DNA of 56,707 nt from Ruminococcaceae bacterium UBA3215 (GCA_002363155.1 DEWH01000021.1:13822-70528); one strand, 5' to 3'. Positions 25,749 to 34,884 are shown, counted from the first letter of the stretch. Notes: generated by a model not told the origin, from the sequence alone. Numbers and translations are program-made.

Positions 25749-28214
25749 TTATGTTTGTGTGCCGGCAGGGAGCTGAACCTGTTCCGTACCGCCGTTCTGC
25801 GGCATTTCGCCCATTTCTCCTCCGAAACCGCCCCGCATTCCGCCTCCTCTGCCGAAACCGCCTTCCGGCATCTGCGGAATCTCACCGTCGGGAAGGGCAG
25901 GGGGATTTCCGTTCTGCCGGGGCATCTCACCGTCGGGAAGAGCGGGAGGGTTCCCGTCCTGCTGCGGCATCTCGCCGTCGGGAAAAGCGGGAGGGTTCCC
26001 GTCCTGCTGCGGCATCTCACCGTCCGGCAATGCAGGAGGTTCTCCCTCCGGCATCTGCGGTATTCCGTTTTCGGAACTCTCCGGTGCGCTCTGCGGTGCT
26101 TCGCCCGATGTGTCCGGCTGAACGGCAGCATTGCTGTCGTTCGTCTTTTCCGTGGAGGTATCGGAAGCTTTGCCGGGTCTGGTCACATCTTTGGAGCCGC
26201 TGTCTGTCGGATTTTCGGCAGTATTTGTATCTGAGCCGGAGCCGTTCTGCGCGGAGCTGTTTTCCATATTAAAACCGCCGCGCTTGCCGTGTCCGCCGAA
26301 GCCTCCGTTTCCGGAGGCTTCGGTATTATTGCCGAGTCCTCCGAACCCGCCTGTACCGCCGCCGTGTCCGAAATTGCTGCCTGCGCCGTAGATGTTGGAG
26401 GTCATCTCAACGCTGTATTCTTTTTCACCGGCGGTTACGGTGTAGATGCTGCCGGAAGCGACTTCGGGAGTGCTTATAACTGCGCACTGGAACTGCTTTT
26501 CGGGAGCGTAGCTTATAAGAACATTGCCGTCTGCGTCCTTGAGGGAGATCTCGGTTTCTGCTGCGATCGAACCGTCGAATGTATAGAGTATTGAGCCCTG
26601 TGTCGAGTCGGAGCCGAAGTTCTCTGCCATTCCCGATGAACCGGCGGCGATTATGCTGCCGCCGGTGACAGTTGCTGAAATGCCGGAGTCGATCGCACCG
26701 TTGCCGGAGTTGGTTGGTCCGCTTACGAAGATCGTACCGCCGCTTACTGTAAGGTAGCCGTTTGAATCGAGGCCGTCGCCGTCAGAGTTTACGGTAACGA
26801 TACCGCCGGATATCTCAAGCTTTGCGTTTGCGTCGGTTTCCGTCATTCCGCCGAATCCGCTGTTTCCGGAATTGCTGCTGCCAGACGCATTCATACCGTC
26901 ATCGGAAGCCTTTATATTGACAATTCCGCCGCTGATGCTTATCACTTCGCCTTCAAGTCCCTCGTAGCTTTCCGTTATATTCAAGGTGCCGTCGCTGACC
27001 GAAAGTGTGGTCCCGGCATGAACTCCGTCGTCGCCGCTCTTTGCGGAGATGCTGCCGCCGGTCACGGAGACAGCTCCGTTCGAGTGGACAGCGTCATCTG
27101 CAGAGTCTATTATAAATGTGCCGCCGCTTATGGTGATGAGCGAATCGGACTTTATGCCCTTGCCGGAGCCGCTCTGGGTATCTGCGGAACTGTCTGTTGA
27201 AGCGGCACTGTCCATATCCCAGCGCATACCGCCCCAGCCGCCTTTTCCGAAGCTTTCAGAGCGCTGCTTGGAACCGCTTGCACTGCCGCCGGCGGAGGTG
27301 ACTGTCACTGTGCCGTCGGCTGCCGTGATATCGCCGGAAGCGTCGATCGCGTCATTTCCGCTTGTGATCGTGATATTTCCGCCGCAGATATATACGAATC
27401 CCTTGTCAGCGCTGTTTTCATTTTCGGCGTGAATGCCGTCGGTACCGCTGGTCACAGTGATATTTCCGTCTGCTATGCGAACGCTTTCGTTGCAGTCTAT
27501 GCCTTTCTTTGCGGACTCTATCGTGTATGTGCCGCCGGTCACTTTGAGATCGTCCTTGGCTACTATGCCGTGGGCTGTTTCGGAGGATATTTCAAGTGTT
27601 CCGGTGCCGTTGAATGTGATATCAGCCTTTGCGAATACCGCACCGTCGATGTTGACGTCGTCGGAATTGACATATTCGCCGGAAGAAGCAAGCTTGTTCA
27701 CGCTGTTCTCTGTTGTGGTCACGAATACCTTATCTGCACTCTTCACATAGAGTGCGGCGCTGCCGGAATCAGTCACCGATGCATTCGAGAGGACTATCTG
27801 CACCTTTTCTTCGCCTGCATCGACTACGATCTGACCGTCGGAGAGGGAGCCTGTGAACAGGTACGAGCCCTTTTCGGTAACGGTAATTGTGCTGCCGTTC
27901 ACGGTAACACCGCTGCCGGAGACTGTGGTTCCGCTGTCGGAAAGGTTTACAGTTGTCTCATCGGAATACCCGATCTCGAAGTCCCTTGATGTGAACATAT
28001 CGTCTGCCGATACCGCAGAAGCGGTCTTTGCCGACAGTTCGCCCGTGACTGCGGATCCGGAGCTTTCTGTGCTGCCCGCAGCCGCCGATGTGCCGGAATT
28101 TCCGGAAGCGGGAGACTGTGTGTTTTCTGTCTGTTCTGTATTCTTGATGCCTGCGCACGATGTCATCATAATGCAGGCTGCCGTTAATGCTGATAATGCT
28201 GTTCTTTTTTTCAT
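25749..28214 (-). CDS. Secreted lipoprotein with carbohydrate-binding-like beta-helix repeats (DUF4353 type)
   Basis: 821 residues. The lipoprotein signal peptide (MKKRTALSALTAACIMMTSC) ends in a lipobox TSCAG, giving a lipidated Cys20. Residues ~70-640 are many short beta-strand repeats of the form 'xITVTSGxDGIxA', for example GGNITITSGNDAIDASGDIT, typical of right-handed beta-helix folds. Residues ~640-720 are Gly/Ser/Thr-rich. Residues ~720-790 hold four tandem copies of a proline-rich unit (PPALPDGEMPQQDGN-like), then a GGFGRGGG tail. It is presumably displayed on the cell surface. It is the last gene of the VTC-DUF4956-lipoprotein operon, 16 bases after DUF4956. The ligand is unknown. 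Confidence 0.85.
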   Translation of the reverse strand: MKKRTALSALTAACIMMTSCAGIKNTEQTENTQSPASGNSGTSAAAGSTESSGSAVTGELSAKTASAVSADDMFTSRDFEIGYSDETTVNLSDSGTTVSGSGVTVNGSTITVTEKGSYLFTGSLSDGQIVVDAGEEKVQIVLSNASVTDSGSAALYVKSADKVFVTTTENSVNKLASSGEYVNSDDVNIDGAVFAKADITFNGTGTLEISSETAHGIVAKDDLKVTGGTYTIESAKKGIDCNESVRIADGNITVTSGTDGIHAENENSADKGFVYICGGNITITSGNDAIDASGDITAADGTVTVTSAGGSASGSKQRSESFGKGGWGGMRWDMDSAASTDSSADTQSGSGKGIKSDSLITISGGTFIIDSADDAVHSNGAVSVTGGSISAKSGDDGVHAGTTLSVSDGTLNITESYEGLEGEVISISGGIVNIKASDDGMNASGSSNSGNSGFGGMTETDANAKLEISGGIVTVNSDGDGLDSNGYLTVSGGTIFVSGPTNSGNGAIDSGISATVTGGSIIAAGSSGMAENFGSDSTQGSILYTFDGSIAAETEISLKDADGNVLISYAPEKQFQCAVISTPEVASGSIYTVTAGEKEYSVEMTSNIYGAGSNFGHGGGTGGFGGLGNNTEASGNGGFGGHGKRGGFNMENSSAQNGSGSDTNTAENPTDSGSKDVTRPGKASDTSTEKTNDSNAAVQPDTSGEAPQSAPESSENGIPQMPEGEPPALPDGEMPQQDGNPPAFPDGEMPQQDGNPPALPDGEMPRQNGNPPALPDGEIPQMPEGGFGRGGGMRGGFGGEMGEMPQNGGTEQVQLPAGTQT

Positions 28215-28230
28215 AGTGATCTCTCCTTTT

Positions 28231-28929
28231 TTACAGTTCTGCCGAAGGATCCGCAGTCTGTCTGCTGACAGCTATCTCAAGGTTGCCGTTCCTTGTGCGG
28301 AGTTCGTCTATCATCGGCTTTTCCGAGCCGTTCTCCTTGAAAACTATGTCGTATGTGAGCTTGTTCAGGCTTCCGAGGTTGGTGGTCTTGACCTTTGTGA
28401 GTTTCCATTCGGAGGTGTACCTGTTCATGATGTCATCGAAGATGTCACCGTAGTTAAGGTCTTCCGGTACTGTCACGGAAAGTGTTCTGCGAAGCTCGAT
28501 GTTCTTTTTCTCGCCGAAGCGTACTGCCGAGTAGATAACGTTCACGATGCACATTATTACCGTGAATACAGCGCCGTATGCGGGATAACCCATTCCGCAG
28601 GCGAGTCCCGATGCCATTGCGAGGAATATTGCCGCGATCTCCTTTGCGGTTCCGGGAGTTGAACGGAATCTTACGAGAGAGAATGTACCGGCTACCGCCA
28701 CGCTTGCTCCGAGGCTTCCGCTTACCATCATTATGATTGCGGCCACGACAGCGGGGAGTGTTGCGAGAGTTACCACGAAGCCTTTGCTGTAAGTGGATCT
28801 GAAGGTGTAGAACAGCGCCGAGATCAGTCCGAGTACAAGCGCAGCGCCTATAGAGATGAGAAAACTTCCGAGTTCAAGAGTCTGAGCGGTCTCAGCCGCG
28901 AAGATGTTGTCAAAGATATTGTTAAGCAC
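28231..28929 (-). CDS. DUF4956 family membrane protein
   Basis: 232 residues. About four hydrophobic segments lie in the first 130 residues (ISIGAALVLGLISALFYTF, FVVTLATLPAVVAAIIMMVS, VAVAGTFSLVRFRSTPGTAK, YGAVFTVIMCIVNVIYS). A soluble C-terminal domain of about 90 residues follows. The FSLVRFRS motif is characteristic of DUF4956. I prefer the GTG at 28929, eight bases after AAAGGGG and overlapping the VTC stop codon by eight bases. An ATG at 28947 would lie upstream of that site and lack one of its own. Its VTC-domain neighbour suggests a role in a membrane polyphosphate or polymer system (inference). Confidence 0.87.
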   Translation of the reverse strand: MLNNIFDNIFAAETAQTLELGSFLISIGAALVLGLISALFYTFRSTYSKGFVVTLATLPAVVAAIIMMVSGSLGASVAVAGTFSLVRFRSTPGTAKEIAAIFLAMASGLACGMGYPAYGAVFTVIMCIVNVIYSAVRFGEKKNIELRRTLSVTVPEDLNYGDIFDDIMNRYTSEWKLTKVKTTNLGSLNKLTYDIVFKENGSEKPMIDELRTRNGNLEIAVSRQTADPSAEL

Positions 28930-29650
28930 AGTAAGCGCCCCTTTCATTTGTTTTTTCGTTCATTTCACTAACCATTGCCGAATATGCAGTGCCGTATTTC
29001 GAGAAGGATATCTGTCTGATCTCCAGATCACTCAGCAGCTTTACCAGCCAGAGCGGCATTGCCGCACCGCATTTGATCTCCATAAGCGACTGACCGGGTT
29101 TCAGAAGCTGTCTGCCCGACGGACGGGAGGTGAGCCGTACATTATCTGTTCTCCAGAGGATATTCCTGTCGAACGTTACCCGGAGACCGGGATCCTCTTC
29201 GCTGAAATAAGCGTTTCTGTCGTAGCAGATGTACATTGCCGGAACAAGCCCGCCGTAGAACTTTGTGAAGTACTCTATCTCACGTTCGATCTGTCCGTCA
29301 TTCGGAAGGGAAGCGCCGCCGGTTATGAAATCCGCGGCTTCGTTCTGACGGAGAGATATGCGGCGCTTGTAAACTATGCCGTCGTACTTCTTTTTAAGCT
29401 CCATGAAGACTTTTCCGTCCTCTTTTACTCTGCCGTAGCTCCTTATGCGGAACTTTTCCTTATATACCGGCTTTTCGAGTGACTTTCTTATGAGACGGAA
29501 GTCCGGAGTGTCGCAGTAAACGTTGCAGATCGTGCTTTCTCCGTGCTCGTCCGGTATCATCTTTCCGGCGAATGCGGCTTCAAGAGCCGAACGCTGTTCC
29601 GCATTCACAAGGAATTTTATTTCGGTTCTTTTGAATGTCGTAATATCCAT
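28922..29650 (-). CDS. VTC domain protein (polyphosphate polymerase family)
   Basis: 242 residues. VTC domains form a tunnel that polymerises phosphate from ATP in eukaryotic vacuolar transporter chaperones. Conserved basic and acidic residues are seen in FKRTEIKFLV, KEKFRIRSYG, FMELKKKYDGIVYKRR and SLMEIKCGAAMPLW. Bacterial members are widespread beside DUF4956, but their product is not established. It is the first gene of the operon, with AAAGGAG upstream of the ATG. Confidence 0.88.
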   Translation of the reverse strand: MDITTFKRTEIKFLVNAEQRSALEAAFAGKMIPDEHGESTICNVYCDTPDFRLIRKSLEKPVYKEKFRIRSYGRVKEDGKVFMELKKKYDGIVYKRRISLRQNEAADFITGGASLPNDGQIEREIEYFTKFYGGLVPAMYICYDRNAYFSEEDPGLRVTFDRNILWRTDNVRLTSRPSGRQLLKPGQSLMEIKCGAAMPLWLVKLLSDLEIRQISFSKYGTAYSAMVSEMNEKTNERGAYCA

Positions 29651-29711
29651 AATGCGCTCCTTTATGTATATGATCCTTCCGGATCGTCTCTTTGTTTGCT
29701 TCTATGGCTTT

Positions 29712-29743
29712 ATTATAATCCGCCAACTTAAAAGTTACTTAAA
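29712..29743 (-). promoter_or_regulatory. Candidate VTC operon promoter with direct repeat
   Basis: A -10 box TATAAT lies at 29712-29717 (minus strand). In place of a good -35 box are two copies of TTTAAG spaced 11 bases apart (29727-29732 and 29738-29743). Such helically phased direct repeats next to a weak -35 are typical of response-regulator sites. The regulator is unknown. Confidence 0.5.
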
Positions 29744-29817
29744 CCGATTTTGTAAGTTTTGTGAAAACTTACATATAAAATTATCATTTTGCACAATCAG
29801 CACAATTGAGTTTTAGG

Positions 29818-29846
29818 TTGACTTTATATTGAAATAGTGGTATAAT
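29818..29846 (+). promoter_or_regulatory. GH9 gene promoter
   Basis: TTGACT, 17-base spacer, TATAAT. Confidence 0.8.
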
Positions 29847-29884
29847 CAAATTACGATCCGTATAATGAAGGAGGTAATTCAGGA

Positions 29885-31552
29885 ATGAGCAATCTCTTTT
29901 TTGCAGGAAAAGAAGAGCTTTCGGCCGACATACCGCGTATCTGCGTCGATCAGGCAGGATATCTTCCGAAGAGCCGCAAGACTGCGGTGCTTACATTCCC
30001 GGCTGAACTCTTTTCTATTATAGATGAAAACGGTGAAAAACACTTCGAAGGTGCCGTGACCCATTTCGGGCATGACGAATGCTCGGGTGACGATGTATAT
30101 ATTGCGGATTTCACATCTTTTGAAAGAAGCGGAAGCTACCGTATAACGGCAGGAGGTGTGACATCACCCCTTTTCCGCGTGGGACACGGCGTTTACGGAA
30201 AGCTGTTCCGGGATACCGCAAAGGCTTACTACTATCTGAGATGCGGCTGTGAGCTTGAGGAGAAGTATGCGGGCGCATACACACACGCGGAGTGCCATAC
30301 GAGTGAAGCCGAGATACTCGGCGAAGGCGGGAAGGTCGATGTATCGGGCGGCTGGCATGATGCCGGAGACTACGGACGTTATGTCACAGCCGGAGCCTGT
30401 GCCTGCGCACAGCTTTTGTATTCCTACAAGATGTTTCCGGAAGTGTTTGAAAAGCTTGATCTCAACATACCCGAAAGCGGTTCGGGAGTTCCGGATATAC
30501 TCAGCGAATGCAGGTACGAGCTTGAATGGATGCTGAAGATGCAGCGGCAGGACGGAAGTGTGTACCATAAAGTCACAACTATGCGCCATGCTCCGTTCAT
30601 AATGCCGGAAGACGACAGGGAACAGCTTTATGTATTCCCGATAAGCTCTATGGCTGCTGCCGATTTCTGCGCATTGTGCGCGCTTGCGGCGGGTATATAT
30701 CAAAAGTACGACAAGGCGTTTTCGGAAAGGCTGAAAAAAGCGGCTGAGCTTTCATATCAATGGCTTGAAAAGCATCACGAATTTATAGGGTTCAATAATC
30801 CGGAAGGCTGCGATACCGGTGTTTACGGCGAGAGCAGCGATGTTGACAACAGATACTGGGCTGCGGCGGAAATGTTTGCGCTGACAGGGGAAAAGCGCTA
30901 TGCGGCAGAGTTCGTGCGGCTTTATCACGAGGGCTTTGACCGCGACGACTATGTGCGCATCGCCCTCGGATACAGCATTATCGGCGGTCTCGGCTCCCTC
31001 GCCTATATCCTCTGTGACCGTGAGGGACGGGAAAACGCGATCGCGAATGCTCTTAAGGAACAGTTCATCGGAGAGGCTTACTGGCTGAAGGAAAAGGCGT
31101 TAAAGAGCGGCTACGGAGCGTCAATGGAGGACTGGGATTACTACTGGGGCAGCAATATGGTGCTTATGCAGCACGCTATGAAGTTCATACTTGCCGGAAT
31201 GTTCAGCGGCAATAAAGAGTTTTATGAGCTTGCCGAAGATCAGCTCCATGTGCTTCTCGGCAGAAATGCGCTCGGTATAAGCTATGTTACCGGGACAGGT
31301 GAGAACAGATGCAGTTTCCCGCATTACCGCCCTTCCGAAGCCGACGGCATAGAAGAGAGCATTCCGGGACTCGTTATCGGCGGGCCGAACCGCAATCTCA
31401 ACGACCCTCATGCGTCGAAGCTCATACCCGAAGGCACTCCGCCTATGAAGTGCTTTGCGGATAACAAGGACTGCTATTCGCTCAACGAAGTCACGATATA
31501 CTGGAATTCTCCGGTTGTATTCGTTCTCGCTTTTCTTTCCGGAAGAGAATGA
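29885..31552 (+). CDS. Glycoside hydrolase family 9 enzyme, apparently intracellular
   Basis: 555 residues. Residues ~18-105 form the Ig-like domain often preceding GH9 catalytic domains (IPRICVDQAGYLPKSRKTAV). The (alpha/alpha)6 catalytic domain has the nucleophile-side aspartates in VSGGWHDAGDYGRYV, the histidine region ALGISYVTGTGENR and the acid glutamate in YSLNEVTIYWNSPV. There is no signal peptide (it starts MSNLFFAGKEELS), no dockerin and no carbohydrate-binding module. I infer a cytoplasmic enzyme acting on imported cellodextrins or related oligosaccharides; some such GH9 members are exo-acting glucosidases or glucosaminidases. Single-gene unit with GGAGG upstream. Confidence 0.9.
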   Translation: MSNLFFAGKEELSADIPRICVDQAGYLPKSRKTAVLTFPAELFSIIDENGEKHFEGAVTHFGHDECSGDDVYIADFTSFERSGSYRITAGGVTSPLFRVGHGVYGKLFRDTAKAYYYLRCGCELEEKYAGAYTHAECHTSEAEILGEGGKVDVSGGWHDAGDYGRYVTAGACACAQLLYSYKMFPEVFEKLDLNIPESGSGVPDILSECRYELEWMLKMQRQDGSVYHKVTTMRHAPFIMPEDDREQLYVFPISSMAAADFCALCALAAGIYQKYDKAFSERLKKAAELSYQWLEKHHEFIGFNNPEGCDTGVYGESSDVDNRYWAAAEMFALTGEKRYAAEFVRLYHEGFDRDDYVRIALGYSIIGGLGSLAYILCDREGRENAIANALKEQFIGEAYWLKEKALKSGYGASMEDWDYYWGSNMVLMQHAMKFILAGMFSGNKEFYELAEDQLHVLLGRNALGISYVTGTGENRCSFPHYRPSEADGIEESIPGLVIGGPNRNLNDPHASKLIPEGTPPMKCFADNKDCYSLNEVTIYWNSPVVFVLAFLSGRE

Positions 31553-31670
31553 TATAGACAAATGCACAATTCACAATGCACAATGCACAATTTTGGAGCG
31601 CGCTTTGCGCGCATATCTGAATCGTGACGAAATTTGATTTGGTCTGCGGATTTATGCTAAATTAGTATCA

Positions 31671-31721
31671 GATAAGAAAAAAGCTTGAGATAAGGGTTAT
31701 GCCCTTTTTCTCAAGCTTTTC
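31671..31721. terminator. Bidirectional terminator between GH9 and DUF1667 genes
   Basis: AAAAGCTTGAG pairs with CTCAAGCTTTT, with an inner AGGG/CCCT stem. A low-complexity 'cacaatgcacaatt' minisatellite and a GCGCGC hairpin occupy 31560-31612. Confidence 0.75.
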
Positions 31722-31738
31722 TGCTTATTATCGGTTTT

Positions 31739-32089
31739 TTACTCCGTATCTTTTGTGACGATCACGTCCACACCCGTGCCGGCGGCATCGGATACCGCAA
31801 TATCCCCGATCCTGACCGGAAGCTTTACCGATGCGGATTTGACGGCTTTGACGACATCAAATATCCTGTCTTTCGGGACGGCTGTTCCGGTCTTGACGGG
31901 AACAGGTTTTCCGTTGTCCGACATTATTGTGGTCGTCACCATTCTCGTAGGCGCGGAAACCTCCGTCTCGGCGTACTTCTTTCCTACTCCGCAGGTGTTG
32001 CCGGTAACGCTCACAGCTTTTCCGTTCTCGACTTCAACGGTTAATTCGCAGCCCATAGGGCAGCCTATGCAGATCATATTCCGTGTCAT
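31739..32089 (-). CDS. DUF1667 protein (cysteine-motif partner of GlpA/GlpB-like flavoproteins)
   Basis: 116 residues with an N-terminal CIGCPMGCELTVE motif and a further cysteine in GNTCGVGKKYAETE, suggesting an iron-sulfur or metal site. DUF1667 genes routinely follow a GlpA-like and a GlpB-like flavoprotein gene. The start overlaps the stop of the upstream flavoprotein by four bases (ATGA). It probably serves electron transfer in the complex (inference). Confidence 0.85.
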   Translation of the reverse strand: MTRNMICIGCPMGCELTVEVENGKAVSVTGNTCGVGKKYAETEVSAPTRMVTTTIMSDNGKPVPVKTGTAVPKDRIFDVVKAVKSASVKLPVRIGDIAVSDAAGTGVDVIVTKDTE

Positions 32090-33357
32090 ACTTGCCCCTC
32101 CTCTATGCTGACCGTGATATCGCCGCCCGCGCTGCGGAGAAGTTCCGGCTTGATTACGATATCCTCCATTTCACTGGGTACGGTTATCCGCTTTTTCTTA
32201 GAGATAAGCTCTTTGCTTTCGTTTCCGACTTTTATAGCGCACCCCTTATACACGTTCCTTACGCGGAACCGGATATGGATATCCTCGTCAGCGTTCGCTG
32301 TATCGACAGTGCAGGGAACAGTGTACCGCACGCCGTTTCCGGGGATTATCCTTATAATTGCCGGAGCGTTCTTTTTTCCGCCTTTTTCGGTGATATACCG
32401 CGCGGCATTTCTTCCCGCACGCGCAGCTTCCTCGGATACGAAATCAACAAGATCGTGAACATGCAGCACATTTCCGCAGGCGAAGATGCCTTCCGTGCTT
32501 GTCTGGAGCCTGTCATCGGCTTCGGGACCGTTAGTCATTCCGTTTATCTTTATCCCGGCTGTGAGCGACAGTTCGTTCTCCGGTATAAGTCCGCAGGAAA
32601 GCAGCAGTGTGTCACATTCGTAATACTGTTCCGTCCCCGGTATCGGCGTACTTGTTGAATCGACTTCGGATATGGTCACGCCCTCAAGCTTTCGCTTCCC
32701 CTTTATATCCGTGACAGTATGGCTCAGCAGGAGCGGTATACCGAAATCGTCAAGGCACTGCACGATATTTCGCTTTAGTCCGCCGGAATACGGCATAAGC
32801 TCAGCCACTGCCTTAACGTGTGCGCCTTCAAGCGTCATTCGCCTTGCCATTATCAGACCGATATCACCGGAGCCGAGGATCACGACTTCTCTGCCGGGCA
32901 GGAATCCTTCGCAGTTCACAAGCTTCTGCGCGGTTCCGGCTGTGTAGATGCCCTGCGGTCTCATTCCTGGTATGTTCAGCGCGCCCCGCGGTCTTTCGCG
33001 GCAGCCCATTGCAAGTATCACAGCTTCCGCTTTTACGGTGCGCAGACCCTTTGCCTTGCTCACGACGGTGATCTCTTTTTCCGGACTTATGGAAAGCACC
33101 ATGCTCCCGGTCTCGTATCTTATTCCGCGCTCTTTTACCTGCGCGATAAATCTTCCCGCGTATTCGGGACCTGTGAGCTCCTCCTTGAACGTGTGCAGCC
33201 CGAAACCGTTGTGTATGCACTGGTTCAGAATGCCGCCGAGTTCCGTGTCACGCTCGAATATCGTTACGTCCTTTATGCCGCTGTCGTAAGCGGAGATCGC
33301 CGCAGCCATACCCGCGGGACCGCCGCCGATAACTGCGAGAGATATATTTTCAGCCAT
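32086..33357 (-). CDS. NAD(P)/FAD-dependent oxidoreductase, GlpB-like position
   Basis: 423 residues of the pyridine nucleotide-disulfide oxidoreductase fold. The FAD loop is LAVIGGGPAGMAAAISAYDSG. A second dinucleotide loop (EVVILGSGDIGLIMARRM) and the later FAD motif GIFACGNVLHVHD follow. The redox-active CxxC of thioredoxin reductases is not seen. It overlaps the GlpA-like gene by eight bases, so the three genes are one operon. It likely transfers electrons from glycerol 3-phosphate or a related 2-hydroxy acid to a cofactor. Confidence 0.87.
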   Translation of the reverse strand: MAENISLAVIGGGPAGMAAAISAYDSGIKDVTIFERDTELGGILNQCIHNGFGLHTFKEELTGPEYAGRFIAQVKERGIRYETGSMVLSISPEKEITVVSKAKGLRTVKAEAVILAMGCRERPRGALNIPGMRPQGIYTAGTAQKLVNCEGFLPGREVVILGSGDIGLIMARRMTLEGAHVKAVAELMPYSGGLKRNIVQCLDDFGIPLLLSHTVTDIKGKRKLEGVTISEVDSTSTPIPGTEQYYECDTLLLSCGLIPENELSLTAGIKINGMTNGPEADDRLQTSTEGIFACGNVLHVHDLVDFVSEEAARAGRNAARYITEKGGKKNAPAIIRIIPGNGVRYTVPCTVDTANADEDIHIRFRVRNVYKGCAIKVGNESKELISKKKRITVPSEMEDIVIKPELLRSAGGDITVSIEEGQV

Positions 33358-34750
33358 TTTTCTTCACTTCCCCGTAAGTTATTCCCTGCTTCTTCGCAAG
33401 CATATCTATGACCTTAGGCGAGCAGAAGCCTGCCTGGCATCTGCCCATTCCGGCTCTTACACGGCGCTTGACCCCGTCGAGAGTAGATGCGCCCAGCGGA
33501 CGCTCTATACTGTCGAGTATCTCGCCTTCGCTTATCTGTTCGCAGCGGCAGACTATCTGACCGTATTCCGGCCTTTTCCGTATCAGTTCCGCCCGCTCCT
33601 CCGCCGGCATTGAAGCAAGTTTCGGAATGCCCTTTCTTATCGGGTCAAAATCAGGCTTTTCCTTAAGCGGCAGTATTCCTGCAACGATATCGCGGATATA
33701 AAGCGCGATCGCAGGTGCGCTCGTAAGTCCGGGAGACTCTATGCCTGCCGCGTCTATGAAGCCCTTCACCTTGTCGTCCTCGCGTATGATGAAATCGCCG
33801 GTATCGCCTGCCGCACGCAGACCGGCGAAAGATGTGATGACCTGTCCGTATGGGATATTCTTCACCGACAGCGCACTCTTCGCCCTGACGCTTCCGAGAC
33901 CGTCACGGGTAGTCGCGGTATCCTCACGGTCTTCGGTATCGTCGGCGGTAGGTCCCAGCAGAAGATTGCCGTGAACGGTAGGGGAAACAAGTATGCCTTT
34001 GCCCATTTTTGTCGGGAGCTGGAAGATCGTGCAGTTCACAGTCTTTCCCGCGTTCCTGTCAAGCAGCATATATTCGCCGCGGCGCGGAGTTATGGTGAAT
34101 GCCGGTTCGCAAACCATATCGTGTATCTTGTCCGAGAATACGCCGGCACAGTTGATAACGCACTTTGCGGTTACCGCGCCTTTGGCTGTTGACACCGTGA
34201 ATATGCCGTTTTCATCGCAGGAAATGCCGGTAACAGCCGCGGAAAGCATGAACTTTGCCCCGTTTTTGTATGCGTTCTCCGCAAACGCAAGGGTCATCTC
34301 GAAGGGGCAGACTATTCCCGATGTGGGGGCATAGAGAGCCGCATAAACCTCATCAGAAAGATTGGGTTCGAGTTCAAGCGCCTCGTTCCTGTCAAGAATC
34401 TTTAGTCCCTCAACGCCGTTGGTTATACCGCGCTCCAGCAGTTCCTCCAGCTTCGCAAGCTCGCTCTCTTCCCGGCAGACTACCATGGCGCCGGAACGCC
34501 GGAACGGAATGTCAAGCTCCACGGAAAGCTTGTCCATCATAGCGTTGCCTTGTACGTTGAGCTTTGCTTTAAGCGTTCCGGGAGCGGCATCGAAACCGGC
34601 ATGGATAATGGCGCTGTTTGCCTTGCTCGTTCCTTCGCAGACATCGCTCTCCCTGTCGATTACGAGAATATCAAGATCGTACCGCGAGAGCTCTCTTGCC
34701 GCGGCGCAGCCCACAACGCCCGCACCGATTATCACCGCATCATATTTCAT
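33350..34750 (-). CDS. FAD-dependent oxidoreductase, anaerobic glycerol-3-phosphate dehydrogenase (GlpA)-like, with BFD [2Fe-2S] domain
   Basis: 466 residues. The DAO-fold FAD motif is YDAVIIGAGVVGCAAARELS. A C-terminal BFD-like domain has IVCRCEQISEGEI and GRCQAGFC, four cysteines for a [2Fe-2S] cluster. Such fused proteins are usually named GlpA-like or L-2-hydroxyglutarate oxidase-like. The substrate is unproven, and no glpK or glpF is nearby. The ATG at 34750 gives the normal N-terminus; a GTG at 34762 abuts the GGAAG site. The promoter is at 34786-34815. Confidence 0.88.
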   Translation of the reverse strand: MKYDAVIIGAGVVGCAAARELSRYDLDILVIDRESDVCEGTSKANSAIIHAGFDAAPGTLKAKLNVQGNAMMDKLSVELDIPFRRSGAMVVCREESELAKLEELLERGITNGVEGLKILDRNEALELEPNLSDEVYAALYAPTSGIVCPFEMTLAFAENAYKNGAKFMLSAAVTGISCDENGIFTVSTAKGAVTAKCVINCAGVFSDKIHDMVCEPAFTITPRRGEYMLLDRNAGKTVNCTIFQLPTKMGKGILVSPTVHGNLLLGPTADDTEDREDTATTRDGLGSVRAKSALSVKNIPYGQVITSFAGLRAAGDTGDFIIREDDKVKGFIDAAGIESPGLTSAPAIALYIRDIVAGILPLKEKPDFDPIRKGIPKLASMPAEERAELIRKRPEYGQIVCRCEQISEGEILDSIERPLGASTLDGVKRRVRAGMGRCQAGFCSPKVIDMLAKKQGITYGEVKKNG

Positions 34751-34785
34751 ATCGGGATCCACTTCCTTTTTTATACTTTACTGAT

Positions 34786-34815
34786 ATTATAGCATAGTTT
34801 TTTGTGATGTGTCAA
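34786..34815 (-). promoter_or_regulatory. Promoter of the flavoprotein operon
   Basis: TTGACA (34810-34815), 18-base spacer, TATAAT (34786-34791) on the minus strand. It is divergent from 34856. Confidence 0.8.
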
Positions 34816-34855
34816 TAATTCTTCTCCACTGATAACAAATTTTTTGTACTTTTTG

Positions 34856-34884
34856 TTGCATTTGCCGGAGAAATGTGTTATAAT
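34856..34884 (+). promoter_or_regulatory. Promoter of the LacI-EAL-beta-helix gene
   Basis: TTGCAT, 17-base spacer, TATAAT, giving a leader of about 70 bases. Confidence 0.75.

Noticed and set aside
25860..26050. Tandem repeats that could be taken for a CRISPR array
   Set aside because: They are in frame inside the lipoprotein gene, encode proline-rich units, and have no unique spacers of constant length.
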